Source: Celeribacter sp. HF31
Lineage (GTDB): Bacteria > Pseudomonadota > Alphaproteobacteria > Rhodobacterales > Rhodobacteraceae
Reading direction: 5' to 3'
Length of the DNA: 64,000 nucleotides
NCBI RefSeq assembly: GCF_011806455.1
Contig: NZ_JAATOT010000002.1
Span: 124,001 to 188,000 of the forward strand
Of the stretch, positions 25,193 through 34,952 are shown one piece after another (the first letter of the stretch is position 1; every line of letters begins with the position of its first letter). The translations under genes were made by a program, and so were the position numbers. The notes beneath the pieces were generated by a model. That model saw only the letters and a program-made list of their open reading frames with translations, did not search any database and was not told the origin of the DNA.

Positions 25193-26344
25193 TTGGGAAG
25201 ATTCGACAAATACATGCTTCAGCAATTGCTGATGCTGTTCGGGTTCTTTTCGCTCGTGCTGGCGCTCGTATTCTGGGTGAATGGCGCTGTCGGGCTTTTG
25301 GACTGGCTGATGGGCGACGGCCAATCGGCCTCGACCTTTGTTCAGCTCACCTTGCTGTCCATTCCCTCTATTCTGTTGAATTTACTTCCGATTGCGGCCT
25401 TCGGCGCCACCGTCTACGTCACCAACCGGCTGTCGTCTGAATCGGAACTGGTCGTGGTTCAGGCGGCGGGCTATTCGCCCTTTCGGCTGGCGCGCTCGGT
25501 CCTTGTGTTTGGCGTCATCGTCGGGCTGATGATTGCCGTGCTGGCGCATATGCTGGTGCCTCTGGCGCAACGCGAACTGGAGCTGCGCCGCGCCGAGATC
25601 GCCAGCGACGTGACCGCGCGGCTTTTAACCGAGGGCTCTTTCGTGCACCCGGCCAAGGGGGTGACCTTCTATGTGCGCAATATCACGACGGCGGGCGAGC
25701 TTGAGGATGTCTTTATCTCGAACAGCCGCACCGAGGGCGAGCGCCAAGGCTTCATGGCCAACAAGGCGCTGATCGTGAAGGACGACGAGGGCCCGATGCT
25801 GTTGATGTTCGACGGCATGACACAGACCTATGATCTCGCGGACAACCGCCTGTCCGTCACCCGCTTTGACAGTTTCGCCTATAGTCTTTCCGGTCTTTTG
25901 AGCAAGGACCCGAGCCAGAAGCGGTCCATGCGCTCGACCGACAGCCTTTCACTGGTGCGTGCCGACGCGGCGCTTTTGGCCGAGTTGGGTGCCAGCCGGC
26001 TGCAGATTCTGGCCGAGATCACCCAACGCACGAACAAGGCCGTGCAGGCCGTTGTCATATCTCTGGTGGGCTTTGCCGCGCTGCTGATCGGTGGATTTTC
26101 GCGCTTCGGTCTGTGGCGACAAATCCTTTTGGCCATTACACTTCTGGTCGTCGTGAAATCTCTCGACAACACCTTTGAGGGCATGATCGATCGTGATCCG
26201 ACGCTTTGGCCTTTGCGTTATGTCGCCTCGCTCCTGGCCATCGTCATGGCCTATGGTCTGTTGTGGAAAACCGCCCGCCCGCGTCTGCGCCCGCATCCCC
26301 GCGGCTCTCAGGAAGGGTCAAAGACGGAAAGGACAGGATCATGA
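25193..26344 (+). CDS. lptF: LPS export permease LptF
   Basis: LptF is one of the two inner-membrane subunits of the LptB2FG transporter that extracts LPS and passes it to LptC/LptA. The protein has the usual three N-terminal helices, a periplasmic jellyroll domain (about 125-260) and three C-terminal helices. I choose TTG 25193 because it gives the family N-terminus (xGRFDKYMLQQLLMLFGFF); GTG 25169 and ATG 25058 are longer in-frame alternatives without family support. Its stop overlaps the lptG start (ATGA). Confidence 0.9.
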   Translation: MGRFDKYMLQQLLMLFGFFSLVLALVFWVNGAVGLLDWLMGDGQSASTFVQLTLLSIPSILLNLLPIAAFGATVYVTNRLSSESELVVVQAAGYSPFRLARSVLVFGVIVGLMIAVLAHMLVPLAQRELELRRAEIASDVTARLLTEGSFVHPAKGVTFYVRNITTAGELEDVFISNSRTEGERQGFMANKALIVKDDEGPMLLMFDGMTQTYDLADNRLSVTRFDSFAYSLSGLLSKDPSQKRSMRSTDSLSLVRADAALLAELGASRLQILAEITQRTNKAVQAVVISLVGFAALLIGGFSRFGLWRQILLAITLLVVVKSLDNTFEGMIDRDPTLWPLRYVASLLAIVMAYGLLWKTARPRLRPHPRGSQEGSKTERTGS

Positions 26345-27438
26345 GGCTCGATCTCTATTTTGCCCGTCGTTACATCCGCGCGCTTCTGATGGTGCTGGGC
26401 ATCTTTGCCGGTCTCATCGCCATGGTCGAAAGCCTCGATCAAATCGGTAAATTTTCGGACGTTCAGGCCGGCGGCACCACGATCCTGATCATGGCCTTGC
26501 TGCGTGTGCCGCGCACCCTCTACGAGATTCTGCCCATCATCGTGATGATCGCCACGCTGGTTTTGTTTCTCGGCCTCGCGCGCTCTTCCGAACTGGTGGT
26601 GGCGCGGGCTTCGGGACGCGGGGCGATGCGATCGCTGGTGCCGATCGCGATCGTCGCCTTTGCCTTTGGCGTCTTGACCGTGGCTGTGCTCAACCCCTTC
26701 AGAGCGGCCACCGAGCACGCCTATGAAACCCGCGAAAACCTGTTGCTAAAGGGCGAGCGTCAGGTGTTTTCCGTCTCTGACGAAGGGCTTTGGCTTCGAG
26801 AAGGCGATGCGAATGGGCAAATGGTGATCCGCGCCAGCCGCTCGAACCTGGATGGCTCTCTGCTGCAAGACGTCAGTTTCATCGGCTACAGCCACGACAG
26901 TTTGCCGATGTTCCGCATCGAAGCCAAAGATGCGCGCATCGAAGACGGTCAATGGGTGCTCACCGAGGCCAAGCGCTGGCCGCTGACAGGCGCCGCCAAC
27001 CCCGAAGCCGCCGCCACATTTCACGACCGGCTGACCCTGCCGACCAGCCTGAGCCTCGATGAAATCCGCGACCGCTTTGGCTCGGCGAAGGCCGTCTCGA
27101 TCTGGGAAATGTCCAGCTTTATCGACAAGCTCGAAATTGCCGGGTTTTCGGCACGCAGCTATCGCATGTGGCTGCAAAGCGAGTTGGCGCTGCCCTTTGC
27201 CTTTGTCGCCATGATGTTGATCGCGGCCGGGTTCACCATGCGTCACACCCGGCTGGGGCGCACCTCGACCCTGGTTGTGACGGCGATCATTCTGGCCTTT
27301 GGATTTTATTTCCTCCGCTCTTTCGCCATTGTCATGGGACAGAACGGATTGCTGCCCATTGCTTTGGCGGCCTGGGCGCCACCGCTGGCGGCCATCCTCG
27401 CCACGCTTGCACTTCTGCTGCATCTGGAAGATGGATAG
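26341..27438 (+). CDS. lptG: LPS export permease LptG
   Basis: The 365-residue partner of LptF has the same 3-helix / jellyroll / 3-helix layout, starting MRLDLYFARRYIRALLMVLGIF. ATG 26341 overlaps the lptF stop by 4 bases and is preceded by GGAAAGGACAGG, which supports this start over the longer frame. It is followed at once by lptD, so inner- and outer-membrane LPS export parts are co-expressed. Confidence 0.95.
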   Translation: MRLDLYFARRYIRALLMVLGIFAGLIAMVESLDQIGKFSDVQAGGTTILIMALLRVPRTLYEILPIIVMIATLVLFLGLARSSELVVARASGRGAMRSLVPIAIVAFAFGVLTVAVLNPFRAATEHAYETRENLLLKGERQVFSVSDEGLWLREGDANGQMVIRASRSNLDGSLLQDVSFIGYSHDSLPMFRIEAKDARIEDGQWVLTEAKRWPLTGAANPEAAATFHDRLTLPTSLSLDEIRDRFGSAKAVSIWEMSSFIDKLEIAGFSARSYRMWLQSELALPFAFVAMMLIAAGFTMRHTRLGRTSTLVVTAIILAFGFYFLRSFAIVMGQNGLLPIALAAWAPPLAAILATLALLLHLEDG

Positions 27439-27442
27439 GGAT

Positions 27443-29668
27443 ATGACTGCTGCTTCGCCTTCTTCCTCTGCCCTGCGCCTTTTGCAACGCGCTGTGCCGC
27501 GTCTTTTGCCCGGTCTTTTGACACGTCTTCTGACCGGGGTGTCGCGGCGCGCCTGTCAGGTCGCTTTGGTGGCGATGCTGTCGCAAGTCCCCCTGCCCCA
27601 CGCCGCCATGGCGCAAGACGCGGCATCTTCGCCGCCGACCGCGCTTTTGGCCAATGGCGTGACCTTCGATGGCGAGCTGTTGATCGCCACAGGAGATGTC
27701 GAGGTGCTGCAAGGCACCAGACGCCTCACGGCCAGCCGCATCACCTACAATCAGACCACCGGCGCGCTCAGTATCGAGGGGCCGATCCGCCTCACGCAAA
27801 ACGACGCGGACGCGGTCATCCTGGCCTCGACCGCCGAGCTCGACATCGCGCTCAGGAACGGCATCCTGACCTCTGCGCGCATGGTGATCGACCGCCAGAT
27901 GCAATTGGCCGCCGCGCGCCTCGACGTGGTCGACGGACGCTATATCCGGATGCAGAAATCCGTCGCCTCGACCTGTGAGGTCTGCGTCAATCGCCCGGTG
28001 CCTCTGTGGGAAATCCGCGCAAAAGAGATCATTCACGACAGCGAGGCGCGCCAGCTCTATTTCACCAATGCGCAGTTCCGCCTGATGGATGTGCCGGTGC
28101 TCTGGCTGCCGCATCTGCGGGTGCCCGATCCGACGCTAAAACGCGCAAACGGCTTTCTTGTGCCGGAAATTCGCACCGACTCGACACTCGGCACCGGCAT
28201 CGTTGTGCCCTATTTCATCACCCTGGGCGATCACCGCGATCTGACCGTCGCTCCCTATCTTGCGACCAAGACCACGACGCTGAACCTGCGCTATCGTCAG
28301 GCCTTTGCAAAGGGCGATCTGGAGTTGAACGGCGCGGTCAGTTCCGATGACACCCGCGACGGCCTGCGTGCCTATCTCTATGCCCAGGGCCAATGGGACA
28401 TCGGGCGCGGGCTCGATTTCGGCCTCGACCTGCGCGCCGCCTCCGACATCGCCTATCTGGCGGATTATGGCATCGACGATGGCGATTACCTGACATCGAA
28501 AGTCACGCTGACGCGCTACCGCGCCGATGAGGCGCTGGACGCCCAGCTCGCCTATTCGCGCAGCCTGCGGGCCTCGGATGTGGTGATCGAGGACGAGCTG
28601 CCGTTTCTTTTGGGCGAGTTCAGCTATGAGCGCCTCGTGACCGTGCCGCAATTGCCCGGACGGCTGAGTTTCGGGCTTTCGGCGTCGACCTCTTATCGCG
28701 ACTCGGAAGACGACATCGACGGCTATGATGTCATCCGTCTGGGGGCCGAGACCCGTTGGCGGGGCGGTGCGGTCTTTGGGCCGGGGCTCAAGATCGAGAG
28801 CACGGCGGCGCTCTTCGCCGACGGTTACCTGCAGCAACAGTATTCCGCCTATGAAAACAAACTGATCCGTCTGACGGGCGAAGCGGAAACCCGGCTAAGC
28901 TGGCCCCTGCTGCGCCAAACTGCGTCTGGCGCTTCGCAACTTTTGGAACCGATGCTCCAGCTCGGCTGGTCGGACACCTCCGGCGGCGATGTGCCCAATA
29001 CGGATTCGCGCTTTGTCGAATTCGACGAGGGCAACCTTTTGACGCTGGCGCGTTTTCCCGGCGCGGACCGGCGCGAAACCGGCCTGACCGGAGCCGCAGG
29101 GCTGCATTTCGCGCATTTCGGTCAACATTCCGAATATGGGCTGACGCTGGGGCGTGTGCTCTATCTGGAAGACATCCGCGCCTATACCGAAAGCTCGGGG
29201 CTCTCGACGCGGCAATCCGACTGGCTTTTGGCCGCCAATATGCAATTCGACACCGGCCTCGCCTTCACATCGCGGGCGCTGTTCGATGACACGGCGGACA
29301 TTACGAAATGGGAAACCCGCCTCGATTACATGCGCCCGCAGTATAGCCTTGGCACCAGCTACGCCTATGTGATTGCCGACGCGATGGAAGAGCGGGATAC
29401 GGACCTCAATGAATTCGGCTTCGACGGCGCCGTGAAAATTGCCCGGAACTGGTCGGCGACGGCGCAATATCTTTACGATTTCACCGAAGATAGCGAGACG
29501 CGTGTGGGCTTTGGTCTGGAATTTCAGAACGAATGCACGCGGTTCAACCTTGGGTTGAGCCGACGCTATTGGGACACGGATGACCTTGACCCGACCACCC
29601 GCGTGTCCTTTTCTGTGGGCTTCGGCGCCTTCGCCTCCGAGGAACAGGCCGGGTCATGCGCATTTTAA
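27443..29668 (+). CDS. lptD: LPS assembly outer-membrane protein LptD
   Basis: The 741-residue protein has a long, arginine-rich export signal (cleavage likely after AAMA-Q, near residue 55), a periplasmic OstA/LptA-like domain (about 65-220) and a C-terminal LptD beta-barrel. C in STCEVCVNRPVPLWEIRA and in the tail (FQNECTRF, EQAGSCAF) are the likely disulphide partners seen in LptD. LptD with LptE inserts LPS into the outer leaflet. ATG 27431, 12 bases upstream, is an equally possible start. Confidence 0.93.
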   Translation: MTAASPSSSALRLLQRAVPRLLPGLLTRLLTGVSRRACQVALVAMLSQVPLPHAAMAQDAASSPPTALLANGVTFDGELLIATGDVEVLQGTRRLTASRITYNQTTGALSIEGPIRLTQNDADAVILASTAELDIALRNGILTSARMVIDRQMQLAAARLDVVDGRYIRMQKSVASTCEVCVNRPVPLWEIRAKEIIHDSEARQLYFTNAQFRLMDVPVLWLPHLRVPDPTLKRANGFLVPEIRTDSTLGTGIVVPYFITLGDHRDLTVAPYLATKTTTLNLRYRQAFAKGDLELNGAVSSDDTRDGLRAYLYAQGQWDIGRGLDFGLDLRAASDIAYLADYGIDDGDYLTSKVTLTRYRADEALDAQLAYSRSLRASDVVIEDELPFLLGEFSYERLVTVPQLPGRLSFGLSASTSYRDSEDDIDGYDVIRLGAETRWRGGAVFGPGLKIESTAALFADGYLQQQYSAYENKLIRLTGEAETRLSWPLLRQTASGASQLLEPMLQLGWSDTSGGDVPNTDSRFVEFDEGNLLTLARFPGADRRETGLTGAAGLHFAHFGQHSEYGLTLGRVLYLEDIRAYTESSGLSTRQSDWLLAANMQFDTGLAFTSRALFDDTADITKWETRLDYMRPQYSLGTSYAYVIADAMEERDTDLNEFGFDGAVKIARNWSATAQYLYDFTEDSETRVGFGLEFQNECTRFNLGLSRRYWDTDDLDPTTRVSFSVGFGAFASEEQAGSCAF

Positions 29669-29842
29669 GCCGAGGTCTAAAGGATCCGCGGCGGACTTCC
29701 GCGATGTTTCGCCATCGTGATGTCCCGGCCCGTGGCAATCCGCTTGGCCCGCGCCAAGAAACCTCTTAAGAAAGAAGCGAACACCCCGGGGCGCGTGAGG
29801 CGCGGCCCGAACGGGGGTAAAGATTGGAATATGGGAGTTGGC

Positions 29843-31099
29843 ATGACACGCAAATTCGGGGCTGATCTGATCGCCGGGCTGAAGAAAGCCACCCTCGGGA
29901 CATTCTGCGCTGCGGTTTTGGCGCTGTCCTCCGGCCTCGCGCCCGCCGCCGCACAGAACCTCTTTGCCCCGGTCGCCTATGTCAACGACAAGGTGGTGAC
30001 CAACTATGAGCTCAATCAACGCATTCAATTCATGTCCGTTCTGGGCAGCGTTCCCACCCGTCAGGCCGCCCTCGATGCGCTGATCGAGGACCGCCTCAAG
30101 GCCGATGAAATGGAGCGTGTTGGCCTCGAGTTGACCGAGGAACAGATCGCCCAGGGCATTCAGGAATTCGCCAGCCGTGGCGGTCTCAAGCCAGAGCAAT
30201 TCCTGAGCCTGATGGCGCGCGAAGGCGTCAGTGCCCAGACCGTGCGCGATTTCGTAGCCACCGGCAACGCCTGGCGCGAATATGCCCGCGCGCGCTTTGC
30301 TTCCAAGGCCCAGGTCTCCGAGGTCGAGGTCGATCGCGCCCTGCAAAACAACGGACCGTCGGGCGGTTTGCGCGTGCTCCTTTCGGAACTCTTCCTGCCA
30401 GCGCGCACGCCTGAAGAACGCGCGAAATCCGAAGCTCTGGCCAAACAGATCGCCGCGCGTCCGACCATCGGCGCCTTTGCCGCCGCCGCCCGCGAATATT
30501 CCGTCGCGCCCTCGCGCGAAAAAGCCGGGCGGATGGATTGGGTCAACATCGGCGATCTGCCGCCCGCTCTGCGCGGCACGGTCGCGGGTCTTAAACCCGG
30601 CGAAATCACCGCGCCGCTCTCGACGCAGAACGCCATCGGCATGTTCCAGCTGCGCTCCGTCGCGGAAACCACCCGTCCGACGCCGAAAGCCGATGCGATC
30701 AAATATGCCGCCTATTACATCGCGGGCGGACGTTCCGAAGCCGCTTTGAAACGGGCCGCTGAGGTCAAGGCCAGCGTGGACAGCTGCGAAGACCTGTACA
30801 CCGTCGCCAAGGGAGAGCCTGCGGAGGTGTTGCAAATCGACACGCTGCCTGCGGGCGATATTCCGACGGATGTGGCGATCGAGCTGGCCAAGCTCGATCC
30901 CGGCGAAGTCTCCACCGCGTTGACCCGCGCCAATGGGCAGACGCTGGTGTTCCTGATGATGTGCGGCCGCACCTATGGCAACTCGGCCGAAGCCGACCGC
31001 GATCAGGTCCGCAATCAGTTGCAGACCCGACGCCTCGCGGCCCTCGCGGACAGCTTTGTCGCCGAAATGCGGGCCGATGCGACCATCGTCTACCCCTGA
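29843..31099 (+). CDS. surA: Periplasmic chaperone/peptidyl-prolyl isomerase SurA
   Basis: The 418-residue protein has a signal peptide ending SGLAPAAAQ, a SurA N-terminal domain (VAYVNDKVVTNYELNQRI...), and one recognisable parvulin PPIase domain (about 175-285: VLLSELFLPA...AAREYSVAPSREKAGRMDWVNIGDLP). SurA carries outer-membrane proteins to the BAM complex. ATG 29843 follows GGGAGTTGGC. It lies between lptD and pdxA, the conserved place of surA. A Cys pair in the C-terminal part (DSCEDL, MMCGR) could form a disulphide. Confidence 0.93.
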   Translation: MTRKFGADLIAGLKKATLGTFCAAVLALSSGLAPAAAQNLFAPVAYVNDKVVTNYELNQRIQFMSVLGSVPTRQAALDALIEDRLKADEMERVGLELTEEQIAQGIQEFASRGGLKPEQFLSLMAREGVSAQTVRDFVATGNAWREYARARFASKAQVSEVEVDRALQNNGPSGGLRVLLSELFLPARTPEERAKSEALAKQIAARPTIGAFAAAAREYSVAPSREKAGRMDWVNIGDLPPALRGTVAGLKPGEITAPLSTQNAIGMFQLRSVAETTRPTPKADAIKYAAYYIAGGRSEAALKRAAEVKASVDSCEDLYTVAKGEPAEVLQIDTLPAGDIPTDVAIELAKLDPGEVSTALTRANGQTLVFLMMCGRTYGNSAEADRDQVRNQLQTRRLAALADSFVAEMRADATIVYP

Positions 31100-31137
31100 T
31101 CTGACGCCCGGGAAGGGCCTGTTATGAAAGAAGAGAT

Positions 31138-32121
31138 ATGAGCCCGGCTGCTTTTGCCCCCATCGCACTCAGTTGCGGCGAACCGGCGGGCGTCGGGCCC
31201 GAGCTGGCCGTCACGGCCGCGAAAATGCTCGACGGATCGGTGCCGTTTTTCTGGATCGGCGACCCGCGCCACCTGCCCGATGGCGCGCATTACATCGAAA
31301 TCTCCGCCGCCCACGAGGCGCATCACGTCGCCTCCGGCACACTTCCCGTGCTGCGCCATGAGTTCGCCGCTCCCGCAACGCCAGGCCACCCGGACCTGAG
31401 CAATGCGCAGGGCGTGATCGACGTGATCGCACGCGGCGTGTCTCTGGTGCAATCGGGGGCCGCTTCGGCGCTTTGCACCGCACCGATCCACAAGAAAGTC
31501 CTGAAAGACGGCGCCGGGTTCGCCTTTCCCGGCCACACCGAATATCTCGCCCATCTGGGCGGCGTGGAGCGCGTGGTGATGATGCTCGCCTGCCCTGAAT
31601 TGCGCGTGGTGCCGGTGACCATCCACATCGCGCTCAAGGAGGTGCCCGCCGCGTTCACCCCCGAGCTGCTCGAAGAGACCATTCGCATCACCGCTCATGA
31701 TCTGAGCCGGTTCTGGGGGATTGAACGCCCGCGCATCGCGCTTGCGGGTCTTAATCCGCATGCGGGCGAAGGCGGTGCGATGGGTCTGGAAGAACTCGAT
31801 TGGATGATCCCTCTGATCGAACGCCTGTCTGTCGAAGGCTTTGATCTCAAAGGCCCCATGCCGCCCGACACGATGTTTCACGCGAGGGCGCGGGCGGGCT
31901 ATGACGTGGCGCTCTGCGGCTATCACGACCAAGCGCTCATTCCGATCAAGACCATCGATTTTTCCGGCGGCGTCAATGTCACGCTGGGCCTGCCCTTCAT
32001 CCGCACCTCGCCCGATCACGGCACAGCGTTTGACATCGCGGGCAAAGGCCTTGCCGACCCGACAAGCCTGATCGCGGCGCTCAAAATGGCGGCAGACATG
32101 GCCGAAAAAGGAGTGCGCTGA
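31138..32121 (+). CDS. pdxA: 4-hydroxythreonine-4-phosphate dehydrogenase
   Basis: The 327-residue NAD-dependent enzyme oxidises and decarboxylates 4-phosphohydroxy-threonine for pyridoxal phosphate synthesis. Family motifs: [14 protein letters not shown] at the start, [19 protein letters not shown] (metal histidine), [12 protein letters not shown] and [11 protein letters not shown]...[17 protein letters not shown]. Its stop overlaps the rsmA start by one base (TGATG), so they are coupled. Confidence 0.96.
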   Translation: MSPAAFAPIALSCGEPAGVGPELAVTAAKMLDGSVPFFWIGDPRHLPDGAHYIEISAAHEAHHVASGTLPVLRHEFAAPATPGHPDLSNAQGVIDVIARGVSLVQSGAASALCTAPIHKKVLKDGAGFAFPGHTEYLAHLGGVERVVMMLACPELRVVPVTIHIALKEVPAAFTPELLEETIRITAHDLSRFWGIERPRIALAGLNPHAGEGGAMGLEELDWMIPLIERLSVEGFDLKGPMPPDTMFHARARAGYDVALCGYHDQALIPIKTIDFSGGVNVTLGLPFIRTSPDHGTAFDIAGKGLADPTSLIAALKMAADMAEKGVR

Positions 32122-32963
32122 TGGCCACCGTTGACGGGCTTCCGCCGCTGCGCGATGTGATCGAAACCCACGGTCTCGTCGCCAAGAAGTCTCTCGGGCA
32201 GAACTTTCTTCTCGACCTGAACCTGACATCGAAAATTGCCCGCCAGGCTGGCGACCTGACGCAATCCGACGTCTTGGAAGTGGGCCCCGGACCCGGCGGG
32301 TTGACCCGTGGTCTTCTGGCCGAGGGTGCGCGCAAGGTTCTGGCCGTTGAGAAAGACAGCCGCGCCATGGGGCCTTTGTCGGAAATCTCCGCCGCCTACC
32401 CCGGACGGCTTGAGGTGATCAATGCCGACGCGTTGGAGATCGACCCGCTGGAGCGTCTGACGCCGCCTGTGCGCGTGGTCGCCAACCTGCCCTATAATGT
32501 CGGCACGGAGCTTTTGGTGCGCTGGCTCACGCCCCCCTCATGGCCGCCCTATTGGGCCTCGCTGACGCTGATGTTCCAGAAAGAAGTGGCGGAGCGCATC
32601 GTCGCAGAACCCGGGTCGAAAAAATACGGCCGGCTCGCGATCCTCAGCCAATGGCGCACGCGGCCCCGGATTGTGATGGAACTGCCGCCCGAAGCCTTTA
32701 GCCCGCCGCCGAAAATCCACTCTGCCGTGGTGCATCTCAAAGCCCTGCCCGCGCCGCGGTTCGAGGCCGATCCCAAAGTGTTGGAGCGCATCGTCGCGGC
32801 CGGGTTCAACCAGCGCCGCAAGATGCTCCGCGCCTCGCTCAAGGGGGTTGCGCCGGAGATCGAGGACCGGCTGATCGCCGCCGGGATCAAACCCACGGAC
32901 CGCGCCGAACAGGTGCCGATCGAAGGGTGGTGCGCCTTAGCACGCGAAATTGCGAAAGGATAA
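32121..32963 (+). CDS. rsmA: 16S rRNA dimethyladenosine transferase
   Basis: The 280-residue enzyme (also KsgA) dimethylates two adenines near the 3' end of 16S rRNA during late 30S assembly. It shows SLGQNFLLD, the SAM-binding loop [13 protein letters not shown], acidic VEKDSRA, and the catalytic ANLPYNVGT. The C-terminal helical domain is complete ([14 protein letters not shown]). It is coupled to pdxA and followed by a VOC protein gene. Confidence 0.97.
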   Translation: MATVDGLPPLRDVIETHGLVAKKSLGQNFLLDLNLTSKIARQAGDLTQSDVLEVGPGPGGLTRGLLAEGARKVLAVEKDSRAMGPLSEISAAYPGRLEVINADALEIDPLERLTPPVRVVANLPYNVGTELLVRWLTPPSWPPYWASLTLMFQKEVAERIVAEPGSKKYGRLAILSQWRTRPRIVMELPPEAFSPPPKIHSAVVHLKALPAPRFEADPKVLERIVAAGFNQRRKMLRASLKGVAPEIEDRLIAAGIKPTDRAEQVPIEGWCALAREIAKG

Positions 32964-32966
32964 GCC

Positions 32967-33389
32967 ATGTTTTCCCATGTCACCGTCGGCGCCGACGATC
33001 TCGACCTGGCCGCTGCCTTTTATGACGCCGTGCTGATCCCTTTGGGGCTTAAGCAACGCGAGGTGATCCCCGATGGCGGCCCGGACTCGCGCTGTTGGGT
33101 CCGGCCGGAAGCGCCTTATCCCAGGTTTTACGTCTATAAACCCTTCGATGGCACGCCTACGCGCGCGGGCAATGGCACGATGCTGGCCTTTGTCGCCCCC
33201 ACCCGCGCCGCCGTGGACAGGGCCCATGCTGCCGGACTGGCGCAGGGCGGCACGGACGAGGGCGCGCCGGGTCGCCGACCGCAGTATGCGCCGGATTACT
33301 ATGGCGCTTACCTGCGCGATCCCTCGGGCAACAAGATCCATATCGTGCACCGCGCCGAGTTGACCGAGAGTTTCGGTATTCTGCCCTAG
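32967..33389 (+). CDS. VOC (glyoxalase/bleomycin-resistance fold) family protein
   Basis: The 140-residue protein starts with the VOC pattern FSHVTVGADDLDLAAAFYDAVLIPLGL and ends with YGAYLRDPSGNKIHIVHRA. The metal-type positions H4 and E-to-H at the last strand fit this fold, but the substrate is not evident. It starts 3 bases after rsmA, so it is the last gene of the lptFGD-surA-pdxA-rsmA operon. Confidence 0.9.
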   Translation: MFSHVTVGADDLDLAAAFYDAVLIPLGLKQREVIPDGGPDSRCWVRPEAPYPRFYVYKPFDGTPTRAGNGTMLAFVAPTRAAVDRAHAAGLAQGGTDEGAPGRRPQYAPDYYGAYLRDPSGNKIHIVHRAELTESFGILP

Positions 33390-33398
33390 GGGATCGTC

Positions 33399-33902
33399 AT
33401 GGCCACCTCTCGACAAACACCCCCTGCGGCCATGATCCTCCTGATCCTGGCGCAGGCCTTTTGCGCGCTGTTTTTCGTCAGTGATGTGATCACCGATCTG
33501 AATGAAGTTGGCGGCAAGCCGCCTCTGCATCTGTCGATCGAAGCCATCGCCGCCGCCACTTTGGTGGTTGCTATTCTGTTGGATATCAGGGTCCTGCGCG
33601 CGCTTGTCACCCGCAAAGCGCGGTTAGAGGACAGCCTCAAAGAGGCCTCGCGCGCCGTGTTTGAGGTGATCGAAGCGCATTTCGACGGCTGGGCGCTGTC
33701 GCCTGCGGAGCGCGATGTTGCGGGGTTTCTTGTCAAGGGCCTGTCGATCACCGAGATCGCCGCGCTGCGGGGCAATAAGGAGGGCACGATCAAGGCGCAT
33801 CTCAACGCGATCTACCGCAAATCCGGCACCAAAAACCGTGCCGAACTGATGTCTGCGGTCATCGACACCTTGATCGACGCGGATATGACCGGCGACGCCT
33901 AA
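33399..33902 (+). CDS. Membrane-anchored LuxR-type helix-turn-helix protein
   Basis: The 167-residue protein has two transmembrane segments (about 11-30 and 47-65), a short charged coiled coil (KARLEDSLKEASRAVFEVIEA) and a C-terminal GerE/LuxR helix-turn-helix (LSPAERDVAGFLVKGLSITEIAALRGNKEGTIKAHLNAIYRKSG). There is no receiver or autoinducer domain. Such short membrane-bound LuxR proteins occur in roseobacters; signal and target are unknown. It begins 9 bases after the VOC gene and ends at a terminator. Confidence 0.82.
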   Translation: MATSRQTPPAAMILLILAQAFCALFFVSDVITDLNEVGGKPPLHLSIEAIAAATLVVAILLDIRVLRALVTRKARLEDSLKEASRAVFEVIEAHFDGWALSPAERDVAGFLVKGLSITEIAALRGNKEGTIKAHLNAIYRKSGTKNRAELMSAVIDTLIDADMTGDA

Positions 33903-33911
33903 GCCCCTCAA

Positions 33912-33948
33912 CAGAAAAACCCCCGCCGAGAGCGAGGGTTTCATCTGT
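33912..33948. terminator. Bidirectional terminator between LuxR-type and DUF4167 genes
   Basis: AAACCCCCGC (33917-33926) pairs with GCGAGGGTTT (33932-33941) with one mismatch and a 5-base loop. A and T runs flank both sides, fitting convergent genes. Confidence 0.7.
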
Positions 33949-33956
33949 TCTCCGCC

Positions 33957-34565
33957 TTATTCGGCGGCGTCCGGAGCGGCCTCTGGCGCCGGTTGCGGTG
34001 CGTCAGAGGAAGCCTCTTGCGCCGCTTTCGCAGCCGCTTCCGCATCCTTTTCCGCCTTGGTCTTGCGCGGTTTGCGCGGCGCCCGCGGTTTTTTCGGCTT
34101 CGGCGCCTCGGTCCCCTCTTTCGGGGCCTCCTCCGGCGTCTCTACGAGACCGGTGTCGCCATCGTCCGCTTTGCGGTCGACAAAGACCAAATCGGGCTGA
34201 TCGCCTTCGCCAGCCGCCTGGTGCTCGTCGCGTTTGCGCTGACGCTCGGCACGCTCAGATTCCTGACGCTCACGACGCTCGGCCTGTTCGCGCTCCTGCT
34301 GTTCGCGCTGCGCTTCCTGTTCTTTTTGGGCCTGGCCCAAAAGGCGAAGATAATGCTCCGCGTGCTGTTGAAAGTTCTCAGCGGCCACGCGGTCGTTACC
34401 AAGCTGGGCATCACGGGCAAGCTGGTTGTATTTCTCGATGATCTGCTGTGGCGTGCCACGCACCTTGCCTTCGGGGCCGGAGCTGTCGAAGACGCGGTTG
34501 ACGATATTGCCAACGGAACGGCTGCGGTTGTTCTTGGACCGCGAACGGTTTTTAGAAGATCTCAT
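33957..34565 (-). CDS. DUF4167 domain protein
   Basis: The 202-residue protein begins with a basic Arg/Ser/Asn-rich segment (MRSSKNRSRSKNNRSRS), followed by the conserved alphaproteobacterial DUF4167 block (NRVFDSSGPEGKVRGTPQQIIEKYNQLARDAQ...ENFQQHAEHYLRLL, about 24-82). A long Gln/Glu/Arg coiled coil and a Lys/Pro/Ala-rich acidic tail complete it. The basic head suggests RNA or DNA binding, but the function is unknown. The start at 34565 matches the family; the frame stays open upstream to 34889 without similarity. It lies downstream of prfA-prmC. Confidence 0.88.
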   Translation of the reverse strand: MRSSKNRSRSKNNRSRSVGNIVNRVFDSSGPEGKVRGTPQQIIEKYNQLARDAQLGNDRVAAENFQQHAEHYLRLLGQAQKEQEAQREQQEREQAERRERQESERAERQRKRDEHQAAGEGDQPDLVFVDRKADDGDTGLVETPEEAPKEGTEAPKPKKPRAPRKPRKTKAEKDAEAAAKAAQEASSDAPQPAPEAAPDAAE

Positions 34566-34952
34566 ATGTTGTTCTTTCGAGCCTATATCTCGGTAAGTCG
34601 AGCCTGTTGCCGGATTCTTGGACCGGCTTGTCCTGGAACTGGCTTGTCTGTCCTTGTTTATCTGCACTTCATGTTGTGGTCTGCGCTCCCCGAAATGAGA
34701 GCCCTCAACGTCAAAGCTGTGCAGGGTAACCGCGTTGGGGAGTGTCCTCCGCCTGACGCTTCCCCCAGTAACCATGTACATCCGCGCATTACAAGAGGTT
34801 TTTGCACGTGGGTTTCGCCAAATTGAACCGTTTTGCCCGGATTTTGCCAATCCATGCTTGGCTCCACAAAGGGTATCGCTAACAGGCACTCTGGCGCAAA
34901 AGGATTAGCAAATCCCTTATTGCCGCTGAACCGGGCGCATTCGTTTTCCGGA
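34566..34952. other. Long leader region upstream of the DUF4167 gene
   Basis: This 387-base gap lies between the prmC stop and the DUF4167 start, both on the minus strand. I see no separate gene and no strong promoter. The DUF4167 frame continues through it without a stop to 34889, which is unusual for a random leader. It may be a long 5' UTR, or hold a small RNA that I cannot identify. Confidence 0.4.

Noticed and set aside
29654-31168. 504-codon open frame antisense to surA
   Set aside because: This is a shadow frame; the plus strand has the SurA signal peptide and parvulin domain.
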